From UBA9642 sp964545585 (GTDB lineage Archaea; Nanobdellota; Nanobdellia; Woesearchaeales; UBA9642), in NCBI GenBank assembly GCA_964545585.1, contig CAZJFT010000013.1:1-23306 (forward strand): DNA of 23,306 nucleotides, given 5' to 3'. Positions 14,470 through 21,881 of the stretch are shown piece by piece. The stretch's first letter is position 1. Each line of letters begins with the position of its first letter. The notes below the pieces were generated by a model. That model made no database searches. It saw only the letters and a list, made by a program, of their open reading frames with translations, and was not told the origin of the DNA. Both the position numbers and the translations under genes were made by a program.

Positions 14470-14634
14470 ATGTCCATCAACAAGCAATGGCACCTAAAAA
14501 ACAGGATGCCGAAGAATGCATCTTTTGAACAAAGAGTCAAATGGCATAGGGAACATAATAAGCATTGTGACTGCCATCCTGGATTTCCTAAGAAGCTTCT
14601 TGAAGAAATGAAAAAGAAAGGGTTAAAGCCATAA
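14470..14634 (+). CDS. Small conserved His/Cys protein of unknown function, 54 aa
   Basis: A 54-codon frame with a correctly placed TATA box. The pattern QWHLKNRMPKNASFEQR, then VKWHREHNKHCDCHPG and a basic Lys-rich tail, matches my memory of a small uncharacterised family in archaea and some bacteria with MPxNAxxxQRxxWHxEHxxxCxC. Four histidines and two cysteines (CDC, 33-35) within about 16 residues could ligate a metal. There is no signal peptide or membrane segment. It is divergent from the AbrB-like gene across the palindrome cluster. Family identity is from memory and function is unknown. Confidence 0.7.
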   Translation: MSINKQWHLKNRMPKNASFEQRVKWHREHNKHCDCHPGFPKKLLEEMKKKGLKP

Positions 14635-14670
14635 GATTCTGCAATTCAATGTTCCATAAAATTCTTATAT

Positions 14671-14690
14671 TAGTATCTTTTTTATACCAT
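14671..14690 (+). promoter_or_regulatory. DUF1428 promoter element, identical to one at doxX
   Basis: The 20-bp sequence TAGTATCTTTTTTATACCAT is repeated exactly at 22956-22975 before doxX. It contains inverted half-sites GTAT and ATAC with a 7-bp spacer and overlaps the TATA-like tttttata. It is a candidate operator for the HxlR-type regulator in this window. Confidence 0.6.
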
Positions 14691-14703
14691 ATGGGTGGTT
14701 AAC

Positions 14704-15075
14704 ATGAAATATGTCGACGGATTCGTATTAGTTGTGAAGAAGAATAAATTAAAGGAATACAAGAAGATGGCAGAGCTGGGGGGAAAGTTATGGAAAAAGC
14801 ACGGTGCACTTGAATATTTCGAATGTGTCGGGGATGATTTGAACCCGAAAGGGCCTATGAAAATTCTTACATTCCCAGAGATGGCAAAGACAAAAAAAGA
14901 CGAGACAGTAGTATTCTCATTCATAATATATAAGTCAAAGAAGCATAGGGATCAGGTCAATGCTAAAGTCATGAAAGACCCATCAATGAATGACCCGAAG
15001 AACAAGAATATGGTGATGCCTTTTGATATGAAGAAGATGGCATATGGCGGGTTCAAGGCAATTGTGGAGAGGTGA
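14704..15075 (+). CDS. DUF1428 (YbaA-like) protein
   Basis: A 123-aa cytosolic protein of the DUF1428 family, which has a dimeric alpha/beta-barrel (ferredoxin-like) fold. Family signatures are MKYVDGFVLVV at the start, HGALEYFECVGDD in the middle, DETVVFSFIIYKSKKHRDQVN, and the closing MPFDMKKMAYGGFKA. No enzymatic role is established; bacterial members appear in stress contexts. ATG 14704 is chosen since GGGTGGT, which contains the upstream in-frame GTG, serves as ribosome site. The upstream 20-bp element shared with doxX suggests co-regulation by a redox sensor. It is convergent with the 498-aa gene. Confidence 0.88.
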   Translation: MKYVDGFVLVVKKNKLKEYKKMAELGGKLWKKHGALEYFECVGDDLNPKGPMKILTFPEMAKTKKDETVVFSFIIYKSKKHRDQVNAKVMKDPSMNDPKNKNMVMPFDMKKMAYGGFKAIVER

Positions 15076-15096
15076 TTCATCAATATTTTTTTACAG

Positions 15097-16593
15097 TTAT
15101 TTATTATTCTTGTAGAAATTTGTATAATGTGGGTGTAGGTCAAAGTATGTGCATACCTGTATAATATAATTCCCTTGGCTGTCGTTGTTGAGCTTGTACA
15201 CGCTTCTCCTTCCTCCGAAGTCCATCTTGAAGAACAATCCCTCACCGAATTCTGAGCTATACTTCTTATACATCGCCGTCTTTACTTTCTTGAATCCTTT
15301 TGAGACCCATTTCTGCATACGGCTTCCTGCGTATGGATTGGATTCAAGCAGCACAGTGAAGTTCTTGTAATCTTTCTCTCTTGAGAATTTTTCTGAAGGG
15401 AGTATCTTCACATTGTTCTTCTTCTCTGTTATAGAATTTATGAATGAGTTTATTTTCTCTGTTGATGAATATATTTCTGTATTGAATGAAGGGAGTATCC
15501 CTGATGCGTTTGTAGGATTGATAAGGTCATATAAGTGCTCTAATGATTCTATATATTTCAGCTTGTCTCCGTTCTTCAATGTCAATACTTCAGGATTGTT
15601 CCTCGTCAACACTTTCAGCTCTTTCTGTATGCCGTAGTTCTTGAATGTATTCTCCAATGCGTTGATGAAATCTCTCGTAATTTCTATATCGTGGAAATCT
15701 ATTATCTCTTTCGCTTTTGATGTGCTTATTCCGTATCCGAGCAGGAATTCTAAAGTCCTTTTATCATATAATCTTGGGACATATTCTTTATTTATAGTCG
15801 TAGAATTGTTGTTTGTCTCTTTCGGCATATCGACTATTGTTCTCTCTTTTGGTTTTTCTGATAGTATCTTCAGTAATCTGCTCCTGTTTATCTGTCCTTC
15901 CAGCAGCCGGATTATGTTTTCGTCCACTTCTTTTTCTGGAAGCTTTATGTCTGATCTTCCTTTGATTTGTGATATCATCTGCAAGTTCTTGTAGAGTTCC
16001 TGCGTCATAGATTTTGCATATGATAAGCTCTGATTCGCGAAAGAATGATCTTCCTTAACTCTAGAGATGAAGCTTCTCATGTCTGTGACTAATTCAAAGA
16101 ATGATTCCATAGTATCTTGGCTTTGAAGGGATAGTTCATCATATATCTTAGAATATCTTGATAAGAAAGATTTTAATGTGTCACCATCTCTCACTTTCAT
16201 TTTATGTCTCCCTAATTTTGATTCTAGGTCCGACAATTCTCCTCTTATGTCTGAAAGGAACTCCTCTTCATCTTCTTTATTGTATCTGATGAAACTATCT
16301 ATAGCTTCCCTGACTTTATCACATCCTTTCAAGTATTCTGCCGTATCTAATGATTTGTATGAATCTGCAAGTTTGTTTGTCTTAGGTATGAATCCTACTA
16401 TAGGTTGATCGGGCATGTCTGCATCCATTATATGTGCATCTATATCGAAGAAAACATTTATTATGGCGCCTTCTATATTGTCTCTCGGATATTCTTCCCT
16501 TAGCCTATTCCTGAATTCGGAACCTATCTTCTTCTTTATCCCTGAATTCTTTATCAGCGAATCTATAAGCCCATTAAATAATTCATCAATCAT
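15097..16593 (-). CDS. Unknown protein, 498 aa, mainly helical
   Basis: I do not recognise this protein. It is soluble-looking, with no signal peptide or membrane span. The first 260 residues are helical and charged, with a probable coiled-coil section around 105-200. An Asn/Thr-rich linker (about 258-268) leads to a segment with a helix-hairpin-like LLGYGISTSKAKEIIDFHDI. The last 90 residues form a basic alpha/beta-looking section (RMQKWVSKGFKKVKTAMYKK, then FGEGLFFKMDFGGRRSVYKL) whose shape vaguely recalls RelE/ParE-type RNA-binding toxins, without the diagnostic residues. A TATA box at 16615-16624 is 27 nt before the ATG. It follows the hydrogenase operon but has its own promoter. Confidence 0.7.
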   Translation of the reverse strand: MIDELFNGLIDSLIKNSGIKKKIGSEFRNRLREEYPRDNIEGAIINVFFDIDAHIMDADMPDQPIVGFIPKTNKLADSYKSLDTAEYLKGCDKVREAIDSFIRYNKEDEEEFLSDIRGELSDLESKLGRHKMKVRDGDTLKSFLSRYSKIYDELSLQSQDTMESFFELVTDMRSFISRVKEDHSFANQSLSYAKSMTQELYKNLQMISQIKGRSDIKLPEKEVDENIIRLLEGQINRSRLLKILSEKPKERTIVDMPKETNNNSTTINKEYVPRLYDKRTLEFLLGYGISTSKAKEIIDFHDIEITRDFINALENTFKNYGIQKELKVLTRNNPEVLTLKNGDKLKYIESLEHLYDLINPTNASGILPSFNTEIYSSTEKINSFINSITEKKNNVKILPSEKFSREKDYKNFTVLLESNPYAGSRMQKWVSKGFKKVKTAMYKKYSSEFGEGLFFKMDFGGRRSVYKLNNDSQGNYIIQVCTYFDLHPHYTNFYKNNK

Positions 16594-16614
16594 TAGAAAG
16601 AGGACAAGAAATCC

Positions 16615-16624
16615 CTTTAAATAT
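16615..16624 (-). promoter_or_regulatory. TATA box for the 498-aa gene
   Basis: The minus strand reads atatttaaag, 27 nt before ATG 16593. It separates this gene from the hydrogenase operon upstream. Confidence 0.5.
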
Positions 16625-16667
16625 TTTACTATAAGTTACCACTTAATAATTACATCAAATATAGAAA

Positions 16668-17222
16668 TCAGGAGTGAATGAGTTTCTCTCTTCCCTTTAT
16701 TATTCCTACAGCAACTATTCCACCTGCAAGTGCAGTCACCAATTGTAGGACACCCATTGCTGTCAAGAACAATGCAGGTATCACCCCTAGGTTAACGAGA
16801 AGCAATGCTGACAAGAACAAGAATACAGATTTCAATCCTGATGCGCTAACGATGCTGATTATCTTGTTCATTCTCAAAAACTGTAGATGCTTATATGCAT
16901 ATGCATACATTGCATTCCCTATCCATATGAACGGGATGAGATATAAAAGAAATATCGTATAAGTTCCGAATATCACGCCCGCAGTCAATACTCCAATGCT
17001 CGGCAACAATATGACCGGCAACAATTTGTGGCCTTTCAGATATGTCGCACCCAAAATCAGATAAGCATTCACAATTATACCGACGAGCCATTGCGGATGT
17101 CCTAAAACAAATGGCAGAAAGAATGCTAATAATGAATAGAAGATCATCTGGGCATTCTCTTCGATGATGCTCACATCGAACAATGATTCATTATATATCT
17201 TGTTTACATATTCATTTTTCAT
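16668..17222 (-). CDS. Multi-pass membrane protein following hydA
   Basis: A 184-aa integral membrane protein with about six hydrophobic spans. A short polar N-terminus (about 1-22) leads to spans at roughly 24-42, 45-63, 68-88, 90-112, 122-142 and 148-176, and a basic end. The fold resembles small ECF-S-like or similar membrane proteins, but no motif fixes it. ATG 17222 is chosen because the upstream in-frame GTG belongs to GAGGT, its ribosome site; that puts it 8 nt after the hydA stop, so it is in the hydrogenase operon. Possible roles are membrane anchoring, a transporter for cofactor or metal, or coupling to ion movement; none is demonstrated. Confidence 0.75.
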   Translation of the reverse strand: MKNEYVNKIYNESLFDVSIIEENAQMIFYSLLAFFLPFVLGHPQWLVGIIVNAYLILGATYLKGHKLLPVILLPSIGVLTAGVIFGTYTIFLLYLIPFIWIGNAMYAYAYKHLQFLRMNKIISIVSASGLKSVFLFLSALLLVNLGVIPALFLTAMGVLQLVTALAGGIVAVGIIKGREKLIHS

Positions 17223-17230
17223 GATAAACC

Positions 17231-18946
17231 TCACTTGTATCCTTTCTTACTATAAGTAGTATGCAACAATTCGTGTGCTTTTTCTGACCCGAATTCTCCA
17301 AGATACTCTGAATATATCTTCAATGCAGTAGGGTTCTTATGAGATTTCCGGATTTCTTTTCCTTCATCCTCATTGATTAATGCATGGACTCTCTTCTTCA
17401 ATGTCTCATCATCATATTTCGGCTGTCCGCCGCCGCCTATGCATCCGCCATAGCAAGCCATTATCTCTATGAAATGGTATGGGCTTTCGCCTTTACGTAT
17501 CTGCTCCATTATTTTTCTTGCTTCGCCCAGAGTATGGACAACGCATATCTTGACCTGATGCCCTGCAACCTCCACTGTTGCTTCCTTCATCGTCTCCATG
17601 CCACGTATCTTCGTGTATTCTATATTCCTGAAATCCTTATGCCCCATGAAGTCTGCAACCGTACGAAGCGCTGCTTCCATCACTCCGCCAGTATGTCCGA
17701 ATATCGCTCCTGCGCCTGTTGATTCACCGAGTGGATTGTCAAATTCTTCATTATCTAATTCTAAGAAATTTATGTTCATCTGTTTTATCAATTTTGCAAG
17801 CTCAACAGTAGTCAGCACATAATCTGCCTCTCCAGAGAATTCTGGACGCAATATCTCGAATTTCTTTGCCGTGCATGGCATTATGTCTACGAGCACGATA
17901 TTTTTTGGGTCTACACCTATCTTTTTTGCATAATATGTCTTTATGAGTGATGCCATTATTGCTTGTGGGGAACGACATGTTGACATGTGCTCTAGCTCAT
18001 CAAAGAAGAATTGCTCGCCGAATTTTATCCATGCAGGACAACATGTTGTTATCATCGGAAGATTCTTCTTGCTCTTCAGTCTCTTGATGAATTCTGTCGC
18101 CTCTTCTATGATTGTTATGTCCGCGCCCAAATCCGTATCAAATACTTTGTGGAATCCTATCTTACGCAATGCTGCAACCATTTTTCCTGTGACATTTTTT
18201 CCTGGAGGCATCCCGAAGCATTCTCCTAATGTCGCCCTTATAGAAGGAGCAGTCTGTGCAATCAATAATTTTCCCTCAGTATTCAATGCATTTATCACAT
18301 GTTGTATGTCTGATCTCTCTGTTAATGCTCCCGTAGGGCATGCGATTACGCACTGCCCGCAATTGACGCAGGAACTTTCGGCCATATCATGATTGAATGC
18401 ATGCTCCACTAAAGTATTGAATCCTCTATGGTGCTGTTGTATGGCATGAACTGTCTGGACATCGCCGCACATCTTGACGCATCTTGCACATAATATGCAT
18501 CTGTTGTTATCCCTTCGTATTGATGGACTTGATTCATCTACAGGCACCATCCTTCTTGAGCCGTTGAACCTTGATTCCTTGACCATCAATTCTCCAGAGT
18601 ATCTCTGAAGCTTGCAGTTGAGGTTTGCGGGACAAGTGGGACAGTTCAGGTCATGGTTCGCAAGGAGCAGCTCGAGATTTATCCTCCTGTACTCGAATAT
18701 CTTAGGAGTGTGGGTGAATATCTTCATGCCTTCTGCAGGTTTTGTCGAGCATGATGTCATTATCCTTCTTTTCCCGTTAATCTCTACCTCCACTATGCAC
18801 AGCCTGCAGTTCGCTGTATGCTCCAGCCTTTCATGATTACATATGTGCGGTATGTATATTTTCTCTGTCTTAGCTATGTCTATCAAATAATCGTCGCTGT
18901 CGCAACTTATCTCCTTCCCGTTAAGCTCTATTTTTATCTTCGTCAT
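17231..18946 (-). CDS. hydA: [FeFe]-hydrogenase catalytic subunit HydA (multi-cluster)
   Basis: The H2-evolving or H2-oxidising subunit of a trimeric NAD-linked hydrogenase, 571 aa. A [2Fe-2S] domain (C36, C47, C50, C66) precedes the His-ligated cluster (H98, C102, C105, C111), two [4Fe-4S] clusters (C150/153/156/160 and C193/196/199/203) and the H-cluster domain. There, L1 is TTCCPAW (proton-transfer C302, ligand C303; Thr replaces the usual Ser), L2 is MPCTAKKFE (C358), and L3 is MACYGGCIGGGGQP (C498, C502). The fifth cluster ligand set and proton-path TIIEEATEF glutamates are present. It lies 35 nt after hydB. All catalytic cysteines are intact, so it should be active if HydE/F/G maturases exist elsewhere. 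Confidence 0.95.
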   Translation of the reverse strand: MTKIKIELNGKEISCDSDDYLIDIAKTEKIYIPHICNHERLEHTANCRLCIVEVEINGKRRIMTSCSTKPAEGMKIFTHTPKIFEYRRINLELLLANHDLNCPTCPANLNCKLQRYSGELMVKESRFNGSRRMVPVDESSPSIRRDNNRCILCARCVKMCGDVQTVHAIQQHHRGFNTLVEHAFNHDMAESSCVNCGQCVIACPTGALTERSDIQHVINALNTEGKLLIAQTAPSIRATLGECFGMPPGKNVTGKMVAALRKIGFHKVFDTDLGADITIIEEATEFIKRLKSKKNLPMITTCCPAWIKFGEQFFFDELEHMSTCRSPQAIMASLIKTYYAKKIGVDPKNIVLVDIMPCTAKKFEILRPEFSGEADYVLTTVELAKLIKQMNINFLELDNEEFDNPLGESTGAGAIFGHTGGVMEAALRTVADFMGHKDFRNIEYTKIRGMETMKEATVEVAGHQVKICVVHTLGEARKIMEQIRKGESPYHFIEIMACYGGCIGGGGQPKYDDETLKKRVHALINEDEGKEIRKSHKNPTALKIYSEYLGEFGSEKAHELLHTTYSKKGYK

Positions 18947-18981
18947 CTTTCTTATTTTTTTATTGTATTACTTTTATCATA

Positions 18982-20769
18982 TTACTTTTTTTCTATCGCA
19001 TCGAATGCGCATGCCTCATAGCATGCACCGCATCTCACGCATTTCTTCTGGTCAATCACATGCCTCTCTTTCAATTTCCCTGTTATTGCTCCTACAGGAC
19101 ATACTTTTGCGCAATGCCCGCACCCTACGCAATTGTCCATTATTGTATATATGAGCAGGTTCTTGCATGCGTGACTCGGGCATCTCTTATTATCAACATG
19201 CTCTAAGTATTCATCATAAAACTTGTTCAGTGTCGAGAGTACAGGATTCGGTGCTGCCTGCCCTAAGCCGCATAGTGAATTCTCTTTGATGAACATCCCA
19301 AGCATCTTTAATGTATCCAAGTCTTTTCTAGTTCCTAAACCTTTAGATATCTTGTCGAGTATCTCCCACATCCTCGTGGTGCCTTCCCTGCATGGAGTAC
19401 ACTTCCCGCAACTCTCCATCTTAGTGAATGACATGAAGAATTTTGCCATATCTATCATACACGCAGTATTGTCGACTACGACAAGACCTCCTGAGCCCAT
19501 CATCGCACCTGCAGCATTCAATGATTCGAATTCTAATGTCAAGTCTAATTCTTTCTCACTTATAGATCCACCTGCAGGCCCTCCTGCCTGTATCGCCTTA
19601 AACTTCCGCCCATTAGAGAATCCTCCTCCTATGTCATACACTATCTCCCTTAATGTCGTCCCCATTGGCACTTCTACGACTCCTGTACGTTGTATCTTTC
19701 CTGTCAGGCATATCACTGCTGTACCTTTTGTCTTGTCTGTACCTATCTTTGCGAACTCTTTTCCGGTCATAGAAATTATTGATGTCACTAATGATAATGT
19801 CGATACATTGTTTATGTTTGTAGGTAATCCGTCTATTCCCTTCTCTGCAGGATATGGCGGCTTGAAACTAGGATTCCCCCTCTTGCCCATCACTGACGCG
19901 ATAAGTGCAGTCTCTTCTCCGCATACGAATGCCCCTGCACCCTTTCGTATTTCTATGTCAAAATTGAAATCTTCTCCTAAAATTTTTTTCCCAAGCAGAC
20001 TCTTTTCCCTCGCTATAGATATTGCTTTCTCCAATGTCTTTATTGCTAAAGGATACTCTGCCCTAGTGTATATTATCCCTTCTTCGCCTCCTATCGCATA
20101 TGCTGCGATTGTCATCCCTTCTATCAACCTGAACGGGTCTGACTCCATTATCGTCCTGTTCATGAATGCTCCCGGGTCTCCTTCGTCTCCGTTGCATACT
20201 AAGTATTTTGTCCCTTCTTTCTTTGATATTATCTCCCATTTCTGTCCTGTTGGGAATCCTGCTCCCCCTCTTCCTCTCAATCCAGATACCTTAACTTCTT
20301 CGATGACTTCCTGTGGAGACATCCGCAACGCTTTCATCAATCCATTGTATCCGCCTGCGGCAACATATTGTTTTAGTGATAATGGATTTATCTTTCCGCA
20401 GTTGCTCATCATCAATCTTTTTTGTTTCTTGTAATAATCTATCTCCTCGAGCGAGTGCCCTAACAATAGCTCAGTACATACTATGTTGTTCCTTATCGCT
20501 TGAAGAAGCAAAGGCACTTTGTCTTCTGTGACGTGCCCGTATATCGATAATTGTCCGTCCTGCATTACTGTGACTATCGGCTCCGCATAGCACATTCCTG
20601 CACAGCCTACAGGGTCTATTTCTATCGCTAATCCTGATTCTTGCAGCTTTTTCAATGTCTTGTCTGCACCTGCCGATATGCCGCATGTAGCCACTCCTAT
20701 TGTTATCCTGTCCTCTCTCAACTCATCATATCCTTTCTTCAGGTCCACTATGTTCGCTATCGCTTTCAT
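18982..20769 (-). CDS. hydB: NAD-linked hydrogenase subunit HydB (NuoF-like, FMN/Fe-S)
   Basis: A flavin and iron-sulfur subunit of 595 aa, exchanging electrons with NAD(H). The N-terminal thioredoxin-like domain (1-100) has C29, C56 and C60. Then comes a NuoF core: LRGRGGAGFPTGQKW (164-178) for FMN/NADH, CNGDEGDPGAFMNR (192-205), GAGAFVCGEETALI (277-290), and a [4Fe-4S] site with CGKCTPC (C454/457/460) plus C500. The C-terminus adds two ferredoxin-type [4Fe-4S] clusters (C547/550/553/557, C577/580/583/587), as in the HydB of bifurcating hydrogenases and unlike plain NuoF. Start overlaps the hydC stop (ATGA). Together with HydA and HydC it would form a confurcating NADH plus ferredoxin hydrogenase. 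Confidence 0.93.
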   Translation of the reverse strand: MKAIANIVDLKKGYDELREDRITIGVATCGISAGADKTLKKLQESGLAIEIDPVGCAGMCYAEPIVTVMQDGQLSIYGHVTEDKVPLLLQAIRNNIVCTELLLGHSLEEIDYYKKQKRLMMSNCGKINPLSLKQYVAAGGYNGLMKALRMSPQEVIEEVKVSGLRGRGGAGFPTGQKWEIISKKEGTKYLVCNGDEGDPGAFMNRTIMESDPFRLIEGMTIAAYAIGGEEGIIYTRAEYPLAIKTLEKAISIAREKSLLGKKILGEDFNFDIEIRKGAGAFVCGEETALIASVMGKRGNPSFKPPYPAEKGIDGLPTNINNVSTLSLVTSIISMTGKEFAKIGTDKTKGTAVICLTGKIQRTGVVEVPMGTTLREIVYDIGGGFSNGRKFKAIQAGGPAGGSISEKELDLTLEFESLNAAGAMMGSGGLVVVDNTACMIDMAKFFMSFTKMESCGKCTPCREGTTRMWEILDKISKGLGTRKDLDTLKMLGMFIKENSLCGLGQAAPNPVLSTLNKFYDEYLEHVDNKRCPSHACKNLLIYTIMDNCVGCGHCAKVCPVGAITGKLKERHVIDQKKCVRCGACYEACAFDAIEKK

Positions 20770-21239
20770 TTGTTGTTTGATTCTTTTGTTTTTATGTCAT
20801 CGATTATGTGTTTTATTTTCTTCTCGTCTAATTGTCCGTATACCTTGTCGTTTATCATCATTGCAGGTGCTTTTGCGCATGCACCTATGCAATTGACTGC
20901 CTCTAGGCTAAAAAGGCCATCTGGAGTCAATTCTCCAGTCTTTATCTTGAGTGTTTTCTCTGTGAAACTCAATAGTGATTCTGATCCTTGCACATGGCAT
21001 GCTGTTCCCCTGCACATAGATATATGGTATTTTCCTATCGGTTTCAGCCTGAACATGTTATAGAATGTCGCAACCCCGGATATCTCGACTAATGGGGTGC
21101 TGATCTTTTTTGACAGCTCTTCTGCATTCTCTTCAGATATGTATCCGAATGTCTCCTGTATCTCCTGTAATGCTGCAATCATGTCATTTCTAGAATCGTA
21201 TTTCTTCAGCGTTTCCTTGATATCAGGAGCATTATTCAT
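20766..21239 (-). CDS. hydC: Hydrogenase subunit HydC (NuoE-like [2Fe-2S] protein)
   Basis: The small electron-transfer subunit, 157 aa, thioredoxin-like fold. A helical N-terminus (1-65, with the family motif ISGVATFYNMF) leads to the [2Fe-2S] ligands C76 and C81 (CRGTAC) and C117 and C121 (CIGAC). Length matches NuoE/HydC. It is the first gene of hydC-hydB-hydA-membrane protein; GAGGTT lies 2 nt before the ATG. A TATA-like stretch near 21270-21295 would give a leader of about 15 nt. Direct repeats TTTCAGA at about 21250 and 21261, 11 bp apart, lie between TATA and start and could be regulatory. Confidence 0.92.
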   Translation of the reverse strand: MNNAPDIKETLKKYDSRNDMIAALQEIQETFGYISEENAEELSKKISTPLVEISGVATFYNMFRLKPIGKYHISMCRGTACHVQGSESLLSFTEKTLKIKTGELTPDGLFSLEAVNCIGACAKAPAMMINDKVYGQLDEKKIKHIIDDIKTKESNNK

Positions 21240-21421
21240 TTAACCTCTTTTTTCAGATAATTTTCAGACAATCATACTATAAAATAATATATCCACTATT
21301 AGAAATGATATTTATAAATGTTTCTGCCAAAAATGAGCATTTCCTCGTATACAAATTATATCATGTGTAGAATAAGACATGAAGTATATTAGGATTATAT
21401 TTAGAATATTTTGCTGAAAAT
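21240..21421. promoter_or_regulatory. Promoter region of the hydCBA operon
   Basis: Intergenic, 182 bp. It holds a TATA-like sequence at about 21276-21290, a second at 21308-21320 (tttataaat), and TTTCAGA twice near 21250-21267, 11 bp apart. No gene is seen. The HxlR stop lies at its far end, so hydCBA has its own promoter rather than reading through. Confidence 0.4.
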
Positions 21422-21778
21422 CTACATCATGCAGTGTTTGCAGTTCTTTGAGGTGCATTTCCTTACAGGGTTGTGCTTTATTGTCCACTGCTTTATCTGC
21501 TCTATTATGCCTATGAATTCCTCTCCTTTCTTCGTCAATGAGTATTCTGATTTTATTGGGACTGTTGAGCTGTCAACTTTCTTCAAAAGAAGACCTTCCT
21601 TCTCCATCTCTTTTAGTCTCATCGACAATATCTTTGGAGTAAGTTGAGGAAGCCTATTCTTCAGTTCATGGAATCTCTTCCATTTAGGATCCCCTTTGTA
21701 TAGTTCTAGAAGTATAAGTATAGTCCATCTCTTGCCAATGAGATTCGATGCATAATATACTGGGCATGATTTATCCAT
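21422..21778 (-). CDS. HxlR-family transcriptional regulator with redox cysteines
   Basis: A winged-helix regulator of 118 aa. The family core is clear: SCPVYYASNLIGKRWTILIL (4-23), then FHELKNRLPQLTPKILSMRL (36-55), the wing with YSLTKKGEEF (79-88). Cys5 is the conserved N-terminal cysteine that senses thiol-reactive or oxidising compounds in relatives such as YodB and HypR. The C-terminus adds KCTSKNCKHC (107-116), so three further cysteines, which could form a disulfide or bind metal. TATA (21800-21808) lies about 27 nt before the ATG. GTAT/ATACC half-sites sit upstream, and the same motif precedes DUF1428 and doxX, so it probably controls them as well as itself. Confidence 0.9.
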   Translation of the reverse strand: MDKSCPVYYASNLIGKRWTILILLELYKGDPKWKRFHELKNRLPQLTPKILSMRLKEMEKEGLLLKKVDSSTVPIKSEYSLTKKGEEFIGIIEQIKQWTIKHNPVRKCTSKNCKHCMM

Positions 21779-21796
21779 GATATGATTATTCTTAGC

Positions 21797-21850
21797 AGAT
21801 ATATAAATTTATTCTTTTTATACCACGTATATTTAGTATATATAGGTATC
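21797..21850. promoter_or_regulatory. HxlR promoter and half-site cluster
   Basis: The TATA box is at about 21800-21808 (minus, tttatatat). Next to it CTTTTTATACCA (21814-21825) differs from the shared 20-bp element only by one T fewer in the run. Further half-sites are GTAT at 21827 and 21836 and GGTAT at 21845-21849, the last inverted to ATACC at 21820-21824. Confidence 0.45.
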
Positions 21851-21881
21851 CGTGCAGATATCTTGATTATGCTTTACACTC

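Noticed and set aside
17434..17457. Tyr in the HydA L3 motif (ACYGGC) as a functional anomaly
   Set aside because: This position already varies between active enzymes (His in C. pasteurianum CpI, Pro in many); both cysteines are intact.
19223..20434. 403-codon open frame on plus opposite hydB
   Set aside because: It is antisense to a gene with every expected motif, has no ribosome site or TATA, and its translation is Pro/Ser/Ile-rich noise.
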